Source of the DNA: Mesorhizobium sp. M1E.F.Ca.ET.045.02.1.1
GTDB lineage: Bacteria; Pseudomonadota; Alphaproteobacteria; Rhizobiales; Rhizobiaceae
Length of the DNA: 64,000 nucleotides
Direction: 5' to 3'
NCBI RefSeq assembly: GCF_003952485.1
Contig: NZ_CP034447.1
Span: 3,796,501 to 3,860,500 of the forward strand
Part shown: piece by piece, positions 53,499 to 62,535 of the stretch
Layout: every line of letters begins with the position of its first letter
Position numbering within the stretch: the first letter of the stretch is position 1
Translations under genes and position numbers: made by a program
The notes under the pieces: model-generated
What the model was told of the DNA's origin: nothing
The model's database searches: none
What the model saw: the letters and a program-made list of their open reading frames with translations, nothing else

Positions 53499-54168
53499 TG
53501 AACTCCTCACTGAAATCGCACCGACGGGAGTCATCAGAGCGGCGGTCAACATGTCGAATGCCGCACTTGTCCAACTCGATCCAGTGACAGGCGTTCTAAC
53601 AGGGCCGAGCGCGCAGATCGCGATCGCACTTGCGGCAGAACTCGACTGCTGTTTGTCGCTGGTTCGATACGGATCGGCCGCTGACATTCTTGCGGCTGCC
53701 GAAGGCAACGAGTGGGACGTTGCATTCATTGCTCCCGATCCGTCACGTGCCGACAGGTTATCCTTCTCGCCCCCCTATACCACGGTGACCGCCAGCTTTC
53801 TGGTGTCAGACAGTAGCCCGCTAGGCAGCGTGGGGCATGTCGACGTCGAAGGGGTGCGCATCGCCGCCGCCAGAACCGCTGCGTATACAAAGCAGCTTGA
53901 GCGACAGGTTAGAAATGCAATCCTCCTTCATACCGAAAATCCCGCCTCCGCCCTGGACATGCTTATATCCTCCCAGTGCGATGCGGCTGCGGGCTTGACC
54001 GAGTCCCTGTCACGTTTCTGCGAAGAGAATCCAGGTTTCCGCGTTGTTGAGGGGACATTCTCGAAAGTGCCTCAGGCGATCGCTGTGCATCGGAGGTGCG
54101 TTCACGCTTCAACCTTCCTGTCGGACTTCATCCAGCAGCATTGCAGTGCGGGTAAGCCGAGCAATTGA
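53485..54168 (+). CDS. Solute-binding-family-3-like protein without signal peptide
   Basis: 227 aa. Begins [20 protein letters not shown] and follows the family-3 binding-protein pattern: [59 protein letters not shown]. No signal peptide is present, and the ATG at 53485 follows AAGGAG, so this is not a wrong start. The family also includes cytosolic enzymes and sensors. It overlaps hpaI by 14 bases, ending the arm. A cytosolic ligand-sensing or enzymatic role is possible. Confidence 0.75.
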   Translation: MPERDELLTEIAPTGVIRAAVNMSNAALVQLDPVTGVLTGPSAQIAIALAAELDCCLSLVRYGSAADILAAAEGNEWDVAFIAPDPSRADRLSFSPPYTTVTASFLVSDSSPLGSVGHVDVEGVRIAAARTAAYTKQLERQVRNAILLHTENPASALDMLISSQCDAAAGLTESLSRFCEENPGFRVVEGTFSKVPQAIAVHRRCVHASTFLSDFIQQHCSAGKPSN

Positions 54169-54671
54169 AGCAGTTGGCGGAACATGCGAGGGAGCCGGGT
54201 CGAGGGGACGCGACAGGTTAACCCCCGAATAGTCAATTGGAATCCTCTTTCCTCTCAAGCGTTCCGACTCGGAAGTTCATGTTTCGTTGAGCCTTTGGGT
54301 ACGATGTCGAGCAACTCTTATTCCGAACGGTTGGCGGTGGCCGTGCCCCGGATCATGCGCGTGTGCTTTGTGGTGCAGCAAGTCCTTGCCGTCGTTGCCA
54401 TTCGGCGTCCTGACGACCGCGTGGATGTGCCCGCGCGTCGGGCACGCCCCGCCGCCACCGCGAGAATGGCCCAGATCGGCGCTCCTCCCCCACCATCGCA
54501 GCGGGTCAAAAGGTATCGGGGCGTAATCAGTCGGTGAAGATTGCCCAGAAGCCGGGCAGAATGCGGCTTGCGTCGCTCGGCGGCGCAGCCTCACCGACCG
54601 GCGCGACGCCGCCTTTCGAAATCGGAAGTCATGACCCAAAGCCGTCTCGCAGTCCCGAGCGGGGAATGGCT
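54169..54671. other. Intergenic, no gene supported
   Basis: About 500 bases between the end of the dioxygenase arm and the cyclase gene stop. Open frames exist on both strands but are rich in rare residues (Arg, Pro, Cys) and look non-coding. Possibly eroded sequence. Confidence 0.4.
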
Positions 54672-56597
54672 CTAAGCTCCGGAAGGCCGTCCTTCGGTTC
54701 CGCTTCCTGATTGGCTTTCTGCCTTCGCCAAACTGAGCTCCAGGCGCTCGATCAGCGCCAGATAGCGTGGATGATCGCGCAGAGGATTCATATCAACATC
54801 CTGCGCCATCCAGTGCACTTGCTGCAATCCAAGCTGCGGCACGCAGTGCTGCAGCGTGTCGATCGCCTTTTCGACGGCGCCGATCGCCGCCAGGAAACAC
54901 GCGACATTGTAGTGGCTGTTATAGTCCTCCGGGTCGATGGTGATCGCGCGCTCGGCCCACTGGAGGGCGCGTTCGTCCAGGCCGAGATTGTGGAGGATGT
55001 AACAACCATAGGCATAGGCTGCCCCATCGTCCGGATAGAGCTGCATGGCTTTCTCGATGCGGATAAGCAACTCCCCTGAAAGCCTGTGGGCTTCCTCCTC
55101 GTCGCCCAGCGTCTTGCGGCAATCCCAGAGCATGCACATCGCACCATAGCTGTTGCGATCAACCTCCACCGCCTTCTCGTAGGCGGCCGCGGCCTCTGCA
55201 AACTTGCGCTCCATGCGCAGCACGTCGCCCAAGGTCCTGTGCGCCTCGTAGAGATCGGGATCGAGCGCGATTGCTCGCCGGCAGGCGGCGCCTGCGAGCT
55301 CGATTTGCTCCTTTTGGAAATGCGCCATCGCCTGGGCCACGTGAGCTTCCGCCAGCGTCGAGTCCAAAGCCAGCGCGCGCTGCGCCTCGGCGCTCAAGGT
55401 GACAAGGTTTGCACTGGGATCTCCGGATCTCAGCAACATGCCTTCAGCTAGCGCCAGCCCGGCCCGCGCCAGCGCGTATTCGGGATCGATCTCGAGCGCC
55501 CGCTGGTAGAGGCGTCGGGCGGAGAGGTGATTGCGACGGCCCAGGCGCAAGAAATGCTGCCGTCCCATGAGGTAATATTGATAGGCTTCGACGTTCTCGG
55601 TCGTGCGCTTGCCGATGGCAGCATACTCGGCCGGCATCAGCCGGATCTTCAGGGCATCGACGATGGCCCGCGCGATCTCGTCTTGGAGCGCAAATATGTC
55701 GTTAAGATCACGGTCGTAGCGTTCGGCCCACACATGATGCCCACTCATCCCGTCGATCAGCTGCGCGGTGATGCGAACGCGACTACCCGCCTTGCGTACG
55801 CTGCCTTCCAGCACATGCGAAACGCGCAATTGCCGCGCCGCTTCGCTGACATCCATCGACTTGCCTTTGAGGGCAAAGGTCGTGTTGCGCGCGGTGACTG
55901 CCAGCGCCCCGACCTTGCTGAGGTCGGTAATGATGTCCTCCGTGATGCCGTCAGAGAAGTATTCCTGCTCTGGGTCGCCGCTCATGTTGGTGAAAGGCAG
56001 CACGGCGATCGATGGTCGGTTGCGGAGAAGCGCATCCTTGGCCGGCGGCAAGGACGAGCTGGTGGGGGATTGCTCAATGGACATGACACGGTAAGCGCGC
56101 ACCGGCTCCGCAATGTTGTGGACCCGTTGCTCGCCGATATCCGTATAGACGTATTCGAGTTTGCCTTTTACTTGATCGTAAATGGCGCGCGCGATGCAAA
56201 CGCCGCCAGGCTCCGCGAGCTTTTCAAGCCGTGCCGCGATGTTCACACCGTCTCCGTATATCGTGTCGTCTTCGACGATCACGTCGCCGAGGTTTACGCC
56301 CATACGGAACGCCATGCGCCGGTTTTCGGAGAGCCCGGCGTTCTCGCCGCCCAGCTCGCGCTGCAACTCGATCGCACACTGCACGGCGTTAACCGCGCTC
56401 CCAAACTCGATCAGCAGGCTGTCCCCGGCCGAGCCGACGATGCGTCCGTGGAACCGCGCGATTTTGGGCTCGAACACCTCAGCTCGGAGCCGCCTCAACC
56501 GTCCCAGCGTTCCCGATTCGTCGGCCGCCATCAGCCGCGAGTAACCTGCCACGTCGGCAGCCAAGATCGCCGCAAGCCTGCGTTGCTCTTCTCGCAA
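54672..56597 (-). CDS. Class III adenylate/guanylate cyclase with TolB-like and TPR regions
   Basis: 641 aa. N-terminal cyclase domain (residues about 5-175): [20 protein letters not shown] with metal-binding Asp, [20 protein letters not shown] and [20 protein letters not shown] with NIAARLE. Then a TolB/FlgO-like segment ([52 protein letters not shown]) and TPR repeats to the C-terminus ([47 protein letters not shown]). This architecture is expanded in rhizobia; it probably makes cAMP in response to an unknown signal. No membrane helix. Confidence 0.93.
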   Translation of the reverse strand: MREEQRRLAAILAADVAGYSRLMAADESGTLGRLRRLRAEVFEPKIARFHGRIVGSAGDSLLIEFGSAVNAVQCAIELQRELGGENAGLSENRRMAFRMGVNLGDVIVEDDTIYGDGVNIAARLEKLAEPGGVCIARAIYDQVKGKLEYVYTDIGEQRVHNIAEPVRAYRVMSIEQSPTSSSLPPAKDALLRNRPSIAVLPFTNMSGDPEQEYFSDGITEDIITDLSKVGALAVTARNTTFALKGKSMDVSEAARQLRVSHVLEGSVRKAGSRVRITAQLIDGMSGHHVWAERYDRDLNDIFALQDEIARAIVDALKIRLMPAEYAAIGKRTTENVEAYQYYLMGRQHFLRLGRRNHLSARRLYQRALEIDPEYALARAGLALAEGMLLRSGDPSANLVTLSAEAQRALALDSTLAEAHVAQAMAHFQKEQIELAGAACRRAIALDPDLYEAHRTLGDVLRMERKFAEAAAAYEKAVEVDRNSYGAMCMLWDCRKTLGDEEEAHRLSGELLIRIEKAMQLYPDDGAAYAYGCYILHNLGLDERALQWAERAITIDPEDYNSHYNVACFLAAIGAVEKAIDTLQHCVPQLGLQQVHWMAQDVDMNPLRDHPRYLALIERLELSLAKAESQSGSGTEGRPSGA

Positions 56598-56714
56598 GGG
56601 ACGGACCTCCCGCCAGTTGGAACAATCTTAGCCTAAGAAACGGCGAGGGCGAGCACTTGTTCGGACGCCTGGAATCCGAAGTTGGCGTTAAGGAAGCATA
56701 CCGTAGCGAAATTC

Positions 56715-56840
56715 GACAGTGCGGCAGATCCGGCCCGGACCATTGGTTGATTTCGCTCATGCCCGGCACGACGTTGTGCCGATGCCATGGGCGGTGACAT
56801 GCCAGGAACCTCGGCCGCCTGCCACGTACGCCGGCGAGCA
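56715..56840 (-). pseudogene. Orphan toxin-tip fragment
   Basis: On the minus strand two frames carry GSWHVTAHGIGT and NVVPGMSEINQWSGPDL. They match the C-terminus of the toxin-like protein encoded at 57730-58794 (SWHVTTHGIGNNVVPGMSAV then NQWSGPDIF). In DNA, 56728-56826 is a diverged copy of 57805-57905. A frameshift separates the two pieces and nothing upstream is left. This is a decayed duplicate of the toxin tip, downstream of the second immunity-like gene. Confidence 0.7.
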
Positions 56841-56846
56841 CTCAAT

Positions 56847-57287
56847 TCAATCCTCTTTCGAGACTGTAACGCCTGGCACCTGTTCGACGGTTTGCTTCAG
56901 ATCGCCGACCAGTTTGTCGACAGAACCGGATGCAACAGGATGGTCGCCATCTTGATAGAATGAAATCTCGAACTCCTCCGGGTTCCAGACGCTGTCGCAC
57001 GTGACCAGGATATCCGAGCGATGCATGGCCACGCCGAAGTACTCGTTGTCCGGAGTTGCGGGAGCAATCCGGATTGTAAAACCGTGCGTGTCAGCAAAGA
57101 ACCGAAGCTGGCTGAAGAATTGTTCTCTCACATCCTTGCGTACGGGGACAACCACCGAACGGATCGGCTTTTGCGCGGGTCCAAGTCTCGGTGCCATGGC
57201 ATACCCTTCGACTACGACCGAGGCGGCCGCCAGGCCAAGCAAGGCGGTCAACACGCAGCGTCGGATGATCGTGTTGAAGCCCGCCAT
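56847..57287 (-). CDS. Membrane-anchored small protein, paralogue 2 (immunity candidate)
   Basis: About 146 aa from ATG 57287 (MAGFNTIIRRCVLTALLGLA), giving an N-terminal hydrophobic helix, then an outward domain with FFSQLRFFADTHGFTIRIAP, PDNEYFGVAMHRSDILVTCD and FEISFYQDGDHPVASGSVDK. It ends VGDLKQTVEQVPGVTVSKED. A TTG at 57317 overlapping the upstream stop is an alternative start. Clearly paralogous to the protein encoded just upstream. Family unknown to me; position after a toxin-like gene suggests immunity. Confidence 0.7.
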   Translation of the reverse strand: MAGFNTIIRRCVLTALLGLAAASVVVEGYAMAPRLGPAQKPIRSVVVPVRKDVREQFFSQLRFFADTHGFTIRIAPATPDNEYFGVAMHRSDILVTCDSVWNPEEFEISFYQDGDHPVASGSVDKLVGDLKQTVEQVPGVTVSKED

Positions 57288-57313
57288 GAGATCGTCCGTC
57301 CGCAGACGCCCTA

Positions 57314-57736
57314 TCAACTCTCTTTCAAGACGGTGACGCCCGGCACAGCCTGGACAGCCTGCTTCAAGCCATCGACAAGTTTGGTCAAATACGGGGCAGG
57401 CACCGCATTCTCGCCTTGCTGGTAGAAGCCGATGAAAACCTCCTTCGTGTCCAAGGCGTTGTCGCCAAGCAGCTTGATGCTTTCCTGGTACATCTGCACC
57501 CCGAACTGCTCGCCGTCCGGCGTAATCGGGGCAATGCGGATGGCAAATCCATAGGTGTCTGCGAACTGCCTAAGCTGCCTGAAAAAGGCATCCTTGGTGT
57601 CCTCGGGAAGCGTAAACGTGATCTTGTGGAGCGGCAGTTGGACTCTCGATTTGACCGGCATCGCCTGCCTTACCATGATTCCGTACCCCACCACGAAGCT
57701 GAACAATCCAGCCAACAGTCCGCGACGCCCTACCAT
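57314..57736 (-). CDS. Membrane-anchored small protein, paralogue 1 (immunity candidate)
   Basis: 140 aa. Starts MVGRRGLLAGLFSFVVGYGI (a signal anchor), then a domain FFRQLRQFADTYGFAIRIAP, PDGEQFGVQMYQESIKLLGD, FIGFYQQGENAVPAPYLTKL, VDGLKQAVQAVPGVTV. The core pattern QLRxFADTxGFxIRIAPxxP is shared with paralogue 2. Its ATG overlaps the toxin-like gene's stop by 7 bases, so it is translationally coupled to it. Periplasm-facing immunity protein is the best inference. Confidence 0.72.
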   Translation of the reverse strand: MVGRRGLLAGLFSFVVGYGIMVRQAMPVKSRVQLPLHKITFTLPEDTKDAFFRQLRQFADTYGFAIRIAPITPDGEQFGVQMYQESIKLLGDNALDTKEVFIGFYQQGENAVPAPYLTKLVDGLKQAVQAVPGVTVLKES

Positions 57737-58794
57737 GATGCCCGAGCACTTCCATGGTGGAGTTCGATGTTTTCACGCATCTGCCGGTCCAGTTCGTTGA
57801 AGATATCCGGCCCGGACCATTGGTTGACCGCGCTCATACCCGGCACGACGTTGTTGCCGATGCCATGAGTGGTGACATGCCAAGAGCCATCGGCCGCCTG
57901 CCACGCCGTCCGGGTGATTTTCCCGTCGTAGAAGAGGTGCTCAGGAAGAGTGCGGTTGGTTATCGAAAGTCCGTTTTCCGTTACGTGGGTCAGCACTTCT
58001 CCAGCATAAATCCCGGCGAAGGGATCATAAACCGAATAGATAGCGCCATCGACCACCGGCACGGCCGGGTCCTGCCCGGGGACGGCAAAACGGGCCAACT
58101 GATCGGCGATCTCCTGCGCCGAACACGCGCTGCAGACCATGTTTGAGGTGACGTAATCGTGCCAGCCCGGTTTAGCGGGACTGTAGACCCCCAAGGGCCC
58201 TTCTGCCGCTTCCTCGGCCCGATAGGCCGCCAGCGCATTCATACTGGCGATCTCGGCCTGGCGGAAACTCGCCGGAACATTGCTGCGAAAAGAGCCACCC
58301 ACCGGCAGGCCGGCCCGCAGCCGGGAGCGTGCATATTCCGCATAGGCGTTCGCCACGGAAGTCGAGTATGAACCGGAATCCGCCGCATAGCCGGCAACCG
58401 ATCGCCTGTCGGCCGCGCGGGCCGACGCCATCGAGCTGACCGATTCAGAAGACGAAGCCGACTCTCGGCTGCCATCCCCCGCGTAGCCTGCAACGGAACT
58501 CCGGTCGACCGCCCGGCCCTCGGCCATCGAGCCTCCGGATCGTGTCCCGCCGCCTTGCCGGCTGTCGCCGGAATACCCATTGACGGAACCTCGGTCAGCG
58601 GCGCGAGCAGATGCCACCGACCCATCGGAACGGCTGTCGGAAGACGAATCCGAACTGCTTGTTGAAGTACTTCTGCCGGAAACTGATGAAGACGCGCTGG
58701 AAGATGAACGCGTGCTTTCACCCGAATAGCCGGCGACTGAACTGCGATCCGCCGCCCGACCATCGGCCATGGAACCGACGCCACCGACCTCCAT
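57730..58794 (-). CDS. Ser-rich repeat protein with toxin-like C-terminal domain
   Basis: 354 aa from ATG 58794 (GGAGG ten bases upstream). Residues 8-140 contain four copies of a 20-residue repeat with consensus S-M-A-x-x-R-A-A-D-R-x-S-V-A-G-Y-S/A-G-D/E-S (8-27, 59-78, 89-108, 121-140), joined by Ser/Gly-rich linkers. A helical segment (VANAYAEYARSRLRAGLPVG) follows. Then comes a domain with VCSACSAQEIADQLARFAVP and a C-terminal region ITNRTLPEHLFYDGKITRTA, DGSWHVTTHGIGNNVVPGMS and NQWSGPDIFNELDRQMRENI. The last resembles C-terminal tips of polymorphic toxins. No export signal is seen. Activity unknown. Confidence 0.65.
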   Translation of the reverse strand: MEVGGVGSMADGRAADRSSVAGYSGESTRSSSSASSSVSGRSTSTSSSDSSSDSRSDGSVASARAADRGSVNGYSGDSRQGGGTRSGGSMAEGRAVDRSSVAGYAGDGSRESASSSESVSSMASARAADRRSVAGYAADSGSYSTSVANAYAEYARSRLRAGLPVGGSFRSNVPASFRQAEIASMNALAAYRAEEAAEGPLGVYSPAKPGWHDYVTSNMVCSACSAQEIADQLARFAVPGQDPAVPVVDGAIYSVYDPFAGIYAGEVLTHVTENGLSITNRTLPEHLFYDGKITRTAWQAADGSWHVTTHGIGNNVVPGMSAVNQWSGPDIFNELDRQMRENIELHHGSARASW

Positions 58795-58936
58795 CGTGCC
58801 GCATCCTCCGCGTGCGTCCCATGCCCCGCGCAACCATCTTTGCCGGGGTCGCAGCGTCAGTCAAGTGTCGGCAGTTAATTCGGGTCTTCCTCGCCGACAC
58901 CCGATCACGCCGCATCTACCAAGTCGTCGAATGCGC

Positions 58937-60031
58937 CTATGTCGACAGTATCAGCGTGTTCTGATCGCTCAGGCGAACGCGCCGTGCAAAGCGCCGGCAT
59001 TCGCGGTCCAGCGTCTGGCCGAGCCATGCGGCTTCAACTTCGCTGGCGCGAACGAGCCGGAATTTCTGCATGCGGAAGGGCACCATTTCCATCCTGAGAC
59101 GACTGTGGCTTACGTCGTCCAAATCGATGAAATAGGCCAAAGAGAGTTCAGGACGATACGCTTCGTGTCCGCCGATGCCTTCGTAGTCGTTGATGAAGTC
59201 GCCGCATCCGTAGAGGATCGGCTTGCCCGCATGGATCTCGATCGCCAGGGGGTGGTGCGAAGAGTGCCCATGGACGACGTCGACGCGGGCGCTGTCGATC
59301 AGGCCGTGGGCAAAGCGTATATGCGCGGCGGGCACATCATAGCCCCAATTGGGTCCCCAGTGGACGGAGACGAGGACTACGTCGCCGGGCCGGCGCCAGC
59401 GATCGATGCTGTGGATGACGGCTGCGAGGGCATTTTCGCCCAGGCTGGCAAGGACATTCACGCCGGGTCGCCTCTCCCCGGCAGCCCAGTGATCCGGGAC
59501 TCCGCTGGATGGGCAGGCAAAGGCGAACACGAGAAGCCGCTTGCCCGGGGCGGCTTCGAGCATGGCGGGAGTGGCAGCCGCATCGGCATCGAGCCCCGCG
59601 CCGGCCGTCGCGAATCCCGCTTGTCGTATCGCGCACAGCGTATTCTTCAGGCCGGCTGATCCCCAGTCGGCGACATGATTGTTGGCAAGAACGCAGCAGT
59701 CGATGTCCGCGGCAGCTATGCAGCCCAAATTCGCCGGATGCATCCGGTAGTTGATGCCCTTCGGCTCAGGCTGACCATCGGCCGTGACACTGGTTTCCAG
59801 GTTGACGATTCTCAGGTCTGGTTCGTGGCGATCGATCTCGTCCAATGCGTCGCCCCAGATATAGTCGAAAGGCACCGCTCGTGGGATTTCGCCTGAACGG
59901 CTTTCCGCCAGTTTCACGTAACCAAGAGCGGAGTGGACATGCGGCTCGAACAGCGTCGGTTCGCAAGGGTGCGGCAGGATCTGGTCGATGCCACGTCCGG
60001 TCATCACATCGCCGCACAGAAACAGTCTCAT
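58937..60031 (-). CDS. CapA-family poly-gamma-glutamate synthesis/metallophosphatase-like protein
   Basis: 364 aa. CapA/PgsA-type calcineurin-like fold: MRLFLCGDVMTGRGIDQIL, RIVNLETSVTADGQPEPKGI, CCVLANNHVADWGSAGLKNT, VLVSVHWGPNWGYDVPAAHI and VHGHSSHHPLAIEIHAGKPI, ending LYGCGDFINDY. Metal-binding D8, the NNH and HGHSSHH residues are present. No signal peptide, so cytosolic, as in the many CapA homologues of unknown role found outside capsule clusters. Confidence 0.92.
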   Translation of the reverse strand: MRLFLCGDVMTGRGIDQILPHPCEPTLFEPHVHSALGYVKLAESRSGEIPRAVPFDYIWGDALDEIDRHEPDLRIVNLETSVTADGQPEPKGINYRMHPANLGCIAAADIDCCVLANNHVADWGSAGLKNTLCAIRQAGFATAGAGLDADAAATPAMLEAAPGKRLLVFAFACPSSGVPDHWAAGERRPGVNVLASLGENALAAVIHSIDRWRRPGDVVLVSVHWGPNWGYDVPAAHIRFAHGLIDSARVDVVHGHSSHHPLAIEIHAGKPILYGCGDFINDYEGIGGHEAYRPELSLAYFIDLDDVSHSRLRMEMVPFRMQKFRLVRASEVEAAWLGQTLDRECRRFARRVRLSDQNTLILST

Positions 60032-60102
60032 TTCGCGCGGTCCCTTCTCAACACATTGGGTCTAGGGCGGAAGACATCGAACCCTTCCGAAGGTGCAAAG
60101 CA

Positions 60103-60390
60103 CTATGTCTGTCCCTTCGAGCCAGAGGCTCGAGGAACTACACTAAGGTGATCGATCACCTGTTTGGCGCTCGGTGCGTTCTCCGCGGCCACCCAGATAG
60201 CGTCGCGGACAATTTCGCTCGCCACGCTGCCGCTCAATTCGGCATACTCGCCAACGGGTGGCGGCGCAGCGAGCACCACGACGAGAACGGCAAGGTGGGC
60301 GCTAACCTCTTCGCAAAGGCGGGCGGCGATTTGCAGATCGCCATCGCCCATGTCCGGTCCGGTGATCGTCAGTACCGTCTTGAATGACAT
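60103..60390 (-). pseudogene. Truncated universal stress protein (UspA) gene
   Basis: The N-terminal half of a UspA domain is present: MSFKTVLTITGPDMGDGDLQ, then IAARLCEEVSAHLAVLVVVL. After about residue 75 the frame leaves the family (NAPSAKQVIDHLSVVPRASG) and stops. The C-terminal ATP-binding half (G-x2-G-x9-G) is missing. A 3' deletion is the likely cause. Confidence 0.65.
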
Positions 60391-60518
60391 GGCAGCCACT
60401 CCCGCTGGTTAAGGTTCGGGAACAGTAACGAGACCGCACACGCCGGCATTGCGTTGCGTCAAAGCAGGGCCTGCAGGATGGATTAGAGTTTTTCGTCGGG
60501 CAGCGATGGGAGCGTGGT

Positions 60519-60917
60519 ATGAGACTGTTGACGATGGCGGCATGCGTCGGATTGACCATGAGCGCGGCCACCGCCCAGGAAATGTCCTACGGCGAGGCGG
60601 AATACCTGAACTCATGCGCGGTGTGCCACGGCGTCGGCGGCAGGGGCGACGGACCGCTGGGCGACTTTTTGCTCAAGCATCCGCCCGATCTGACGCATCT
60701 GTCCGAGCGCAACGGTGGCAGGTTCCCCTATTCGAGGGTCTTCGCCACCATTGACGGTCGCTACGCCATACCGAGCCATGGCGATCGCGAGATGCCGGTC
60801 TGGGGTCGGCAGTTTCTTGAAGAGGACGCCAAGACGTACGGTCCAAGCGGTGGCGAGGTGGTGACCACCGAACGCATCCACAATCTGACGGGTTACATCG
60901 AGACCTTGCAGCACTAG
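60519..60917 (+). CDS. Periplasmic c-type cytochrome
   Basis: 132 aa with signal peptide MRLLTMAACVGLTMSAATA and cleavage near AQEMS. One heme site CAVCHG at the start of the mature protein. The axial Met is probably in EMPVWGRQF. The spacing of about 60 residues fits small mono-heme cytochromes. Followed by the metallophosphoesterase gene. Partner oxidase not identified nearby. Confidence 0.9.
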   Translation: MRLLTMAACVGLTMSAATAQEMSYGEAEYLNSCAVCHGVGGRGDGPLGDFLLKHPPDLTHLSERNGGRFPYSRVFATIDGRYAIPSHGDREMPVWGRQFLEEDAKTYGPSGGEVVTTERIHNLTGYIETLQH

Positions 60918-60956
60918 ATTCGGGCAGCAACGACTGCGCGATGGATTTGGGCCGCG

Positions 60957-61946
60957 ATGACTGACATCAGCCTCAGGTTGGACGAACGCCTTGGCCGAAT
61001 CCATGCAATGCAGCGCCTGGGCATAGAAGACGACCACGAGGCGCAAGTCTTCGGCCAAGGTCTGAACTTCTTTCACCTGGAAAACTGGTATTCGGTCCAT
61101 GCTGTAATCCGCAACGTGCTTCGGGTCTGCGGCCTCTACGGGCGCGGGCGCCGCAATGCCGGCAACGTCCAGGTCCGAACCAACCACATCGCGTCGGCGA
61201 AACTGCCAGGCCAATTTGAAGGTTTCCGGATATTGCAGCTCAGCGATCTCCACGCCGATATGAGCCGCCCGGCAATGGATCGGGTTATCGAACTGGTCGC
61301 TGACCTGGATTACGACATCTGCGTCCTCACGGGAGACTTCCGCGCCAAGACGTTTGGCCCTTTCGAGGCGGCTTTGGATGGCGTCGCGCGTGTGCGAGCG
61401 TCTCTGAGGGGGCCTCTATACGGCGTGCTTGGCAACCATGACACTGTGCGAATGGTCCCAGCGCTGGAGGACATGGGCGTTCGCATGCTGATGAACGAGC
61501 TCGAGGTGGTCGAGCGCAATGGCGAGCGCATCTACCTGGCCGGAATAGACGATGCGCATTTCTTCAGGGTCGACAATATCGAAAAGGCAGCAGCCGGAGT
61601 GCCGCGCGAGGCATTCTCGATCCTGCTTTCCCACACTCCCGAGATATATCGTCAGGCGGTGCACGCCGGGTTCGACGTGCTGCTCGCGGGTCACACGCAC
61701 GGCGGCCAGATCTGTCTGCCTGGAGGGATCCCAATTACCCTGGATTCAAAGCTTCCTCGAAGGATGGGCGCCGGTGCCTGGATGTATCGCGGCATGTTCG
61801 GCTACACCTCTGTCGGTGCGGGCTCGAGTGTTGTCGCAGTCCGTCTGAACTGTCTTCCAGAGATCACGCTCCATCAACTTGCCCGTACGGAACTAGTAGG
61901 GCCTGTCTCTGATGCGAAGCATGTAGAGAAGCCGAGAGACCAGTAG
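60957..61946 (+). CDS. Metallophosphoesterase (YaeI-like)
   Basis: 329 aa calcineurin-type phosphoesterase. Metal-binding motifs in order: LQLSDLHADMSRPAMDR (DxH), VLTGDFRAK (GD), GVLGNHDTVR (GNHD), LLSHTPEI and LLAGHTHGGQICLP (GHTH). The family includes enzymes acting on UDP-diacylglucosamine or phospholipids; substrate unknown. The N-terminus has no membrane helix but an extra 90-residue segment. It overlaps the convergent CarS-like gene at the 3' end by about 50 bases. Confidence 0.9.
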   Translation: MTDISLRLDERLGRIHAMQRLGIEDDHEAQVFGQGLNFFHLENWYSVHAVIRNVLRVCGLYGRGRRNAGNVQVRTNHIASAKLPGQFEGFRILQLSDLHADMSRPAMDRVIELVADLDYDICVLTGDFRAKTFGPFEAALDGVARVRASLRGPLYGVLGNHDTVRMVPALEDMGVRMLMNELEVVERNGERIYLAGIDDAHFFRVDNIEKAAAGVPREAFSILLSHTPEIYRQAVHAGFDVLLAGHTHGGQICLPGGIPITLDSKLPRRMGAGAWMYRGMFGYTSVGAGSSVVAVRLNCLPEITLHQLARTELVGPVSDAKHVEKPRDQ

Positions 61947-62390
61947 CTCGCCGATCCAGAAGGCCCCGACCCCAATCAGAATATCCCAAGCCGATAGGCC
62001 AACAATGCCTCTGACAAGGATAAGGGGCAGAAGGGATTCGGGCACCTGATCGAGCCCCGGCGCTTCAGCGCTTGAAGCCAATCGCAGCCGACGCTTGAGA
62101 AAGCTCGACAGCATGTCGCCTGCCATGGCACCAAAACCGACAAGCGCTCCAGTTGGTGCGTTGAGCCCCACAAGAGCCCCGCCGATAGCAGTCACCAGGA
62201 CTGCCAGAACGAGCCCTCGAAGCGTCTTCGACTTGCCGAGGAGCGGTTGCCCATCCCAGAAATGCCAGCCGCCGTCGATCGGCCAAGCGAGCCGGTCGCC
62301 AAGCACCTTCTTGGCGATCACGGGCACGCCGTTCGCAAGAGTTAACAAGACGAGGCACTGAGCAATCGGCCAGAAATGAAGCTGCACCAT
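61893..62390 (-). CDS. CDP-archaeol synthase-like (CarS/DUF46) membrane protein
   Basis: 165 aa integral membrane protein. Motif GWHFWDGQPLLGKSKTLRGL, with the invariant GxSKTxRG-type sequence, then LVGFGAMAGDMLSSFLKRRL (conserved D-x-x-x-SFxKR) and DILIGVGAFWIGELL. The archaeal enzyme activates archaeol with CTP; bacterial homologues are related to CDP-diglyceride synthases with unknown lipid substrates. Start ATG 62390. Confidence 0.85.
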   Translation of the reverse strand: MVQLHFWPIAQCLVLLTLANGVPVIAKKVLGDRLAWPIDGGWHFWDGQPLLGKSKTLRGLVLAVLVTAIGGALVGLNAPTGALVGFGAMAGDMLSSFLKRRLRLASSAEAPGLDQVPESLLPLILVRGIVGLSAWDILIGVGAFWIGELLVSRLLYMLRIRDRPY

Positions 62391-62535
62391 GGGCTTCTCG
62401 CATTGACAGGGAGTCGGCGTAGCGAGGAGCGAGCCAGGCCGCCCAATCTACTATAGTGTTCAACAACCCTCGTATCGATGTTCATTCCTGCCCTTCATCT
62501 TTAGGTTCGCCAGACAATACGAGATCAATGGGTTA

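Noticed and set aside
54184..54639. Open frames on both strands between the binding-like protein and the cyclase
   Set aside because: Arg/Pro/Cys-rich, no start signal, no recognisable motif; treated as non-coding.
55527..56636. Plus-strand open frame of 369 aa opposite the cyclase gene
   Set aside because: Shadow of the cyclase/TPR gene; composition not protein-like.
720..62500. A second copy of the guaA 3' end marking the right boundary of the element
   Set aside because: Reading through the likely boundaries I found no repeat of the last guaA bases; the far end is either outside the window or too diverged to see by eye.
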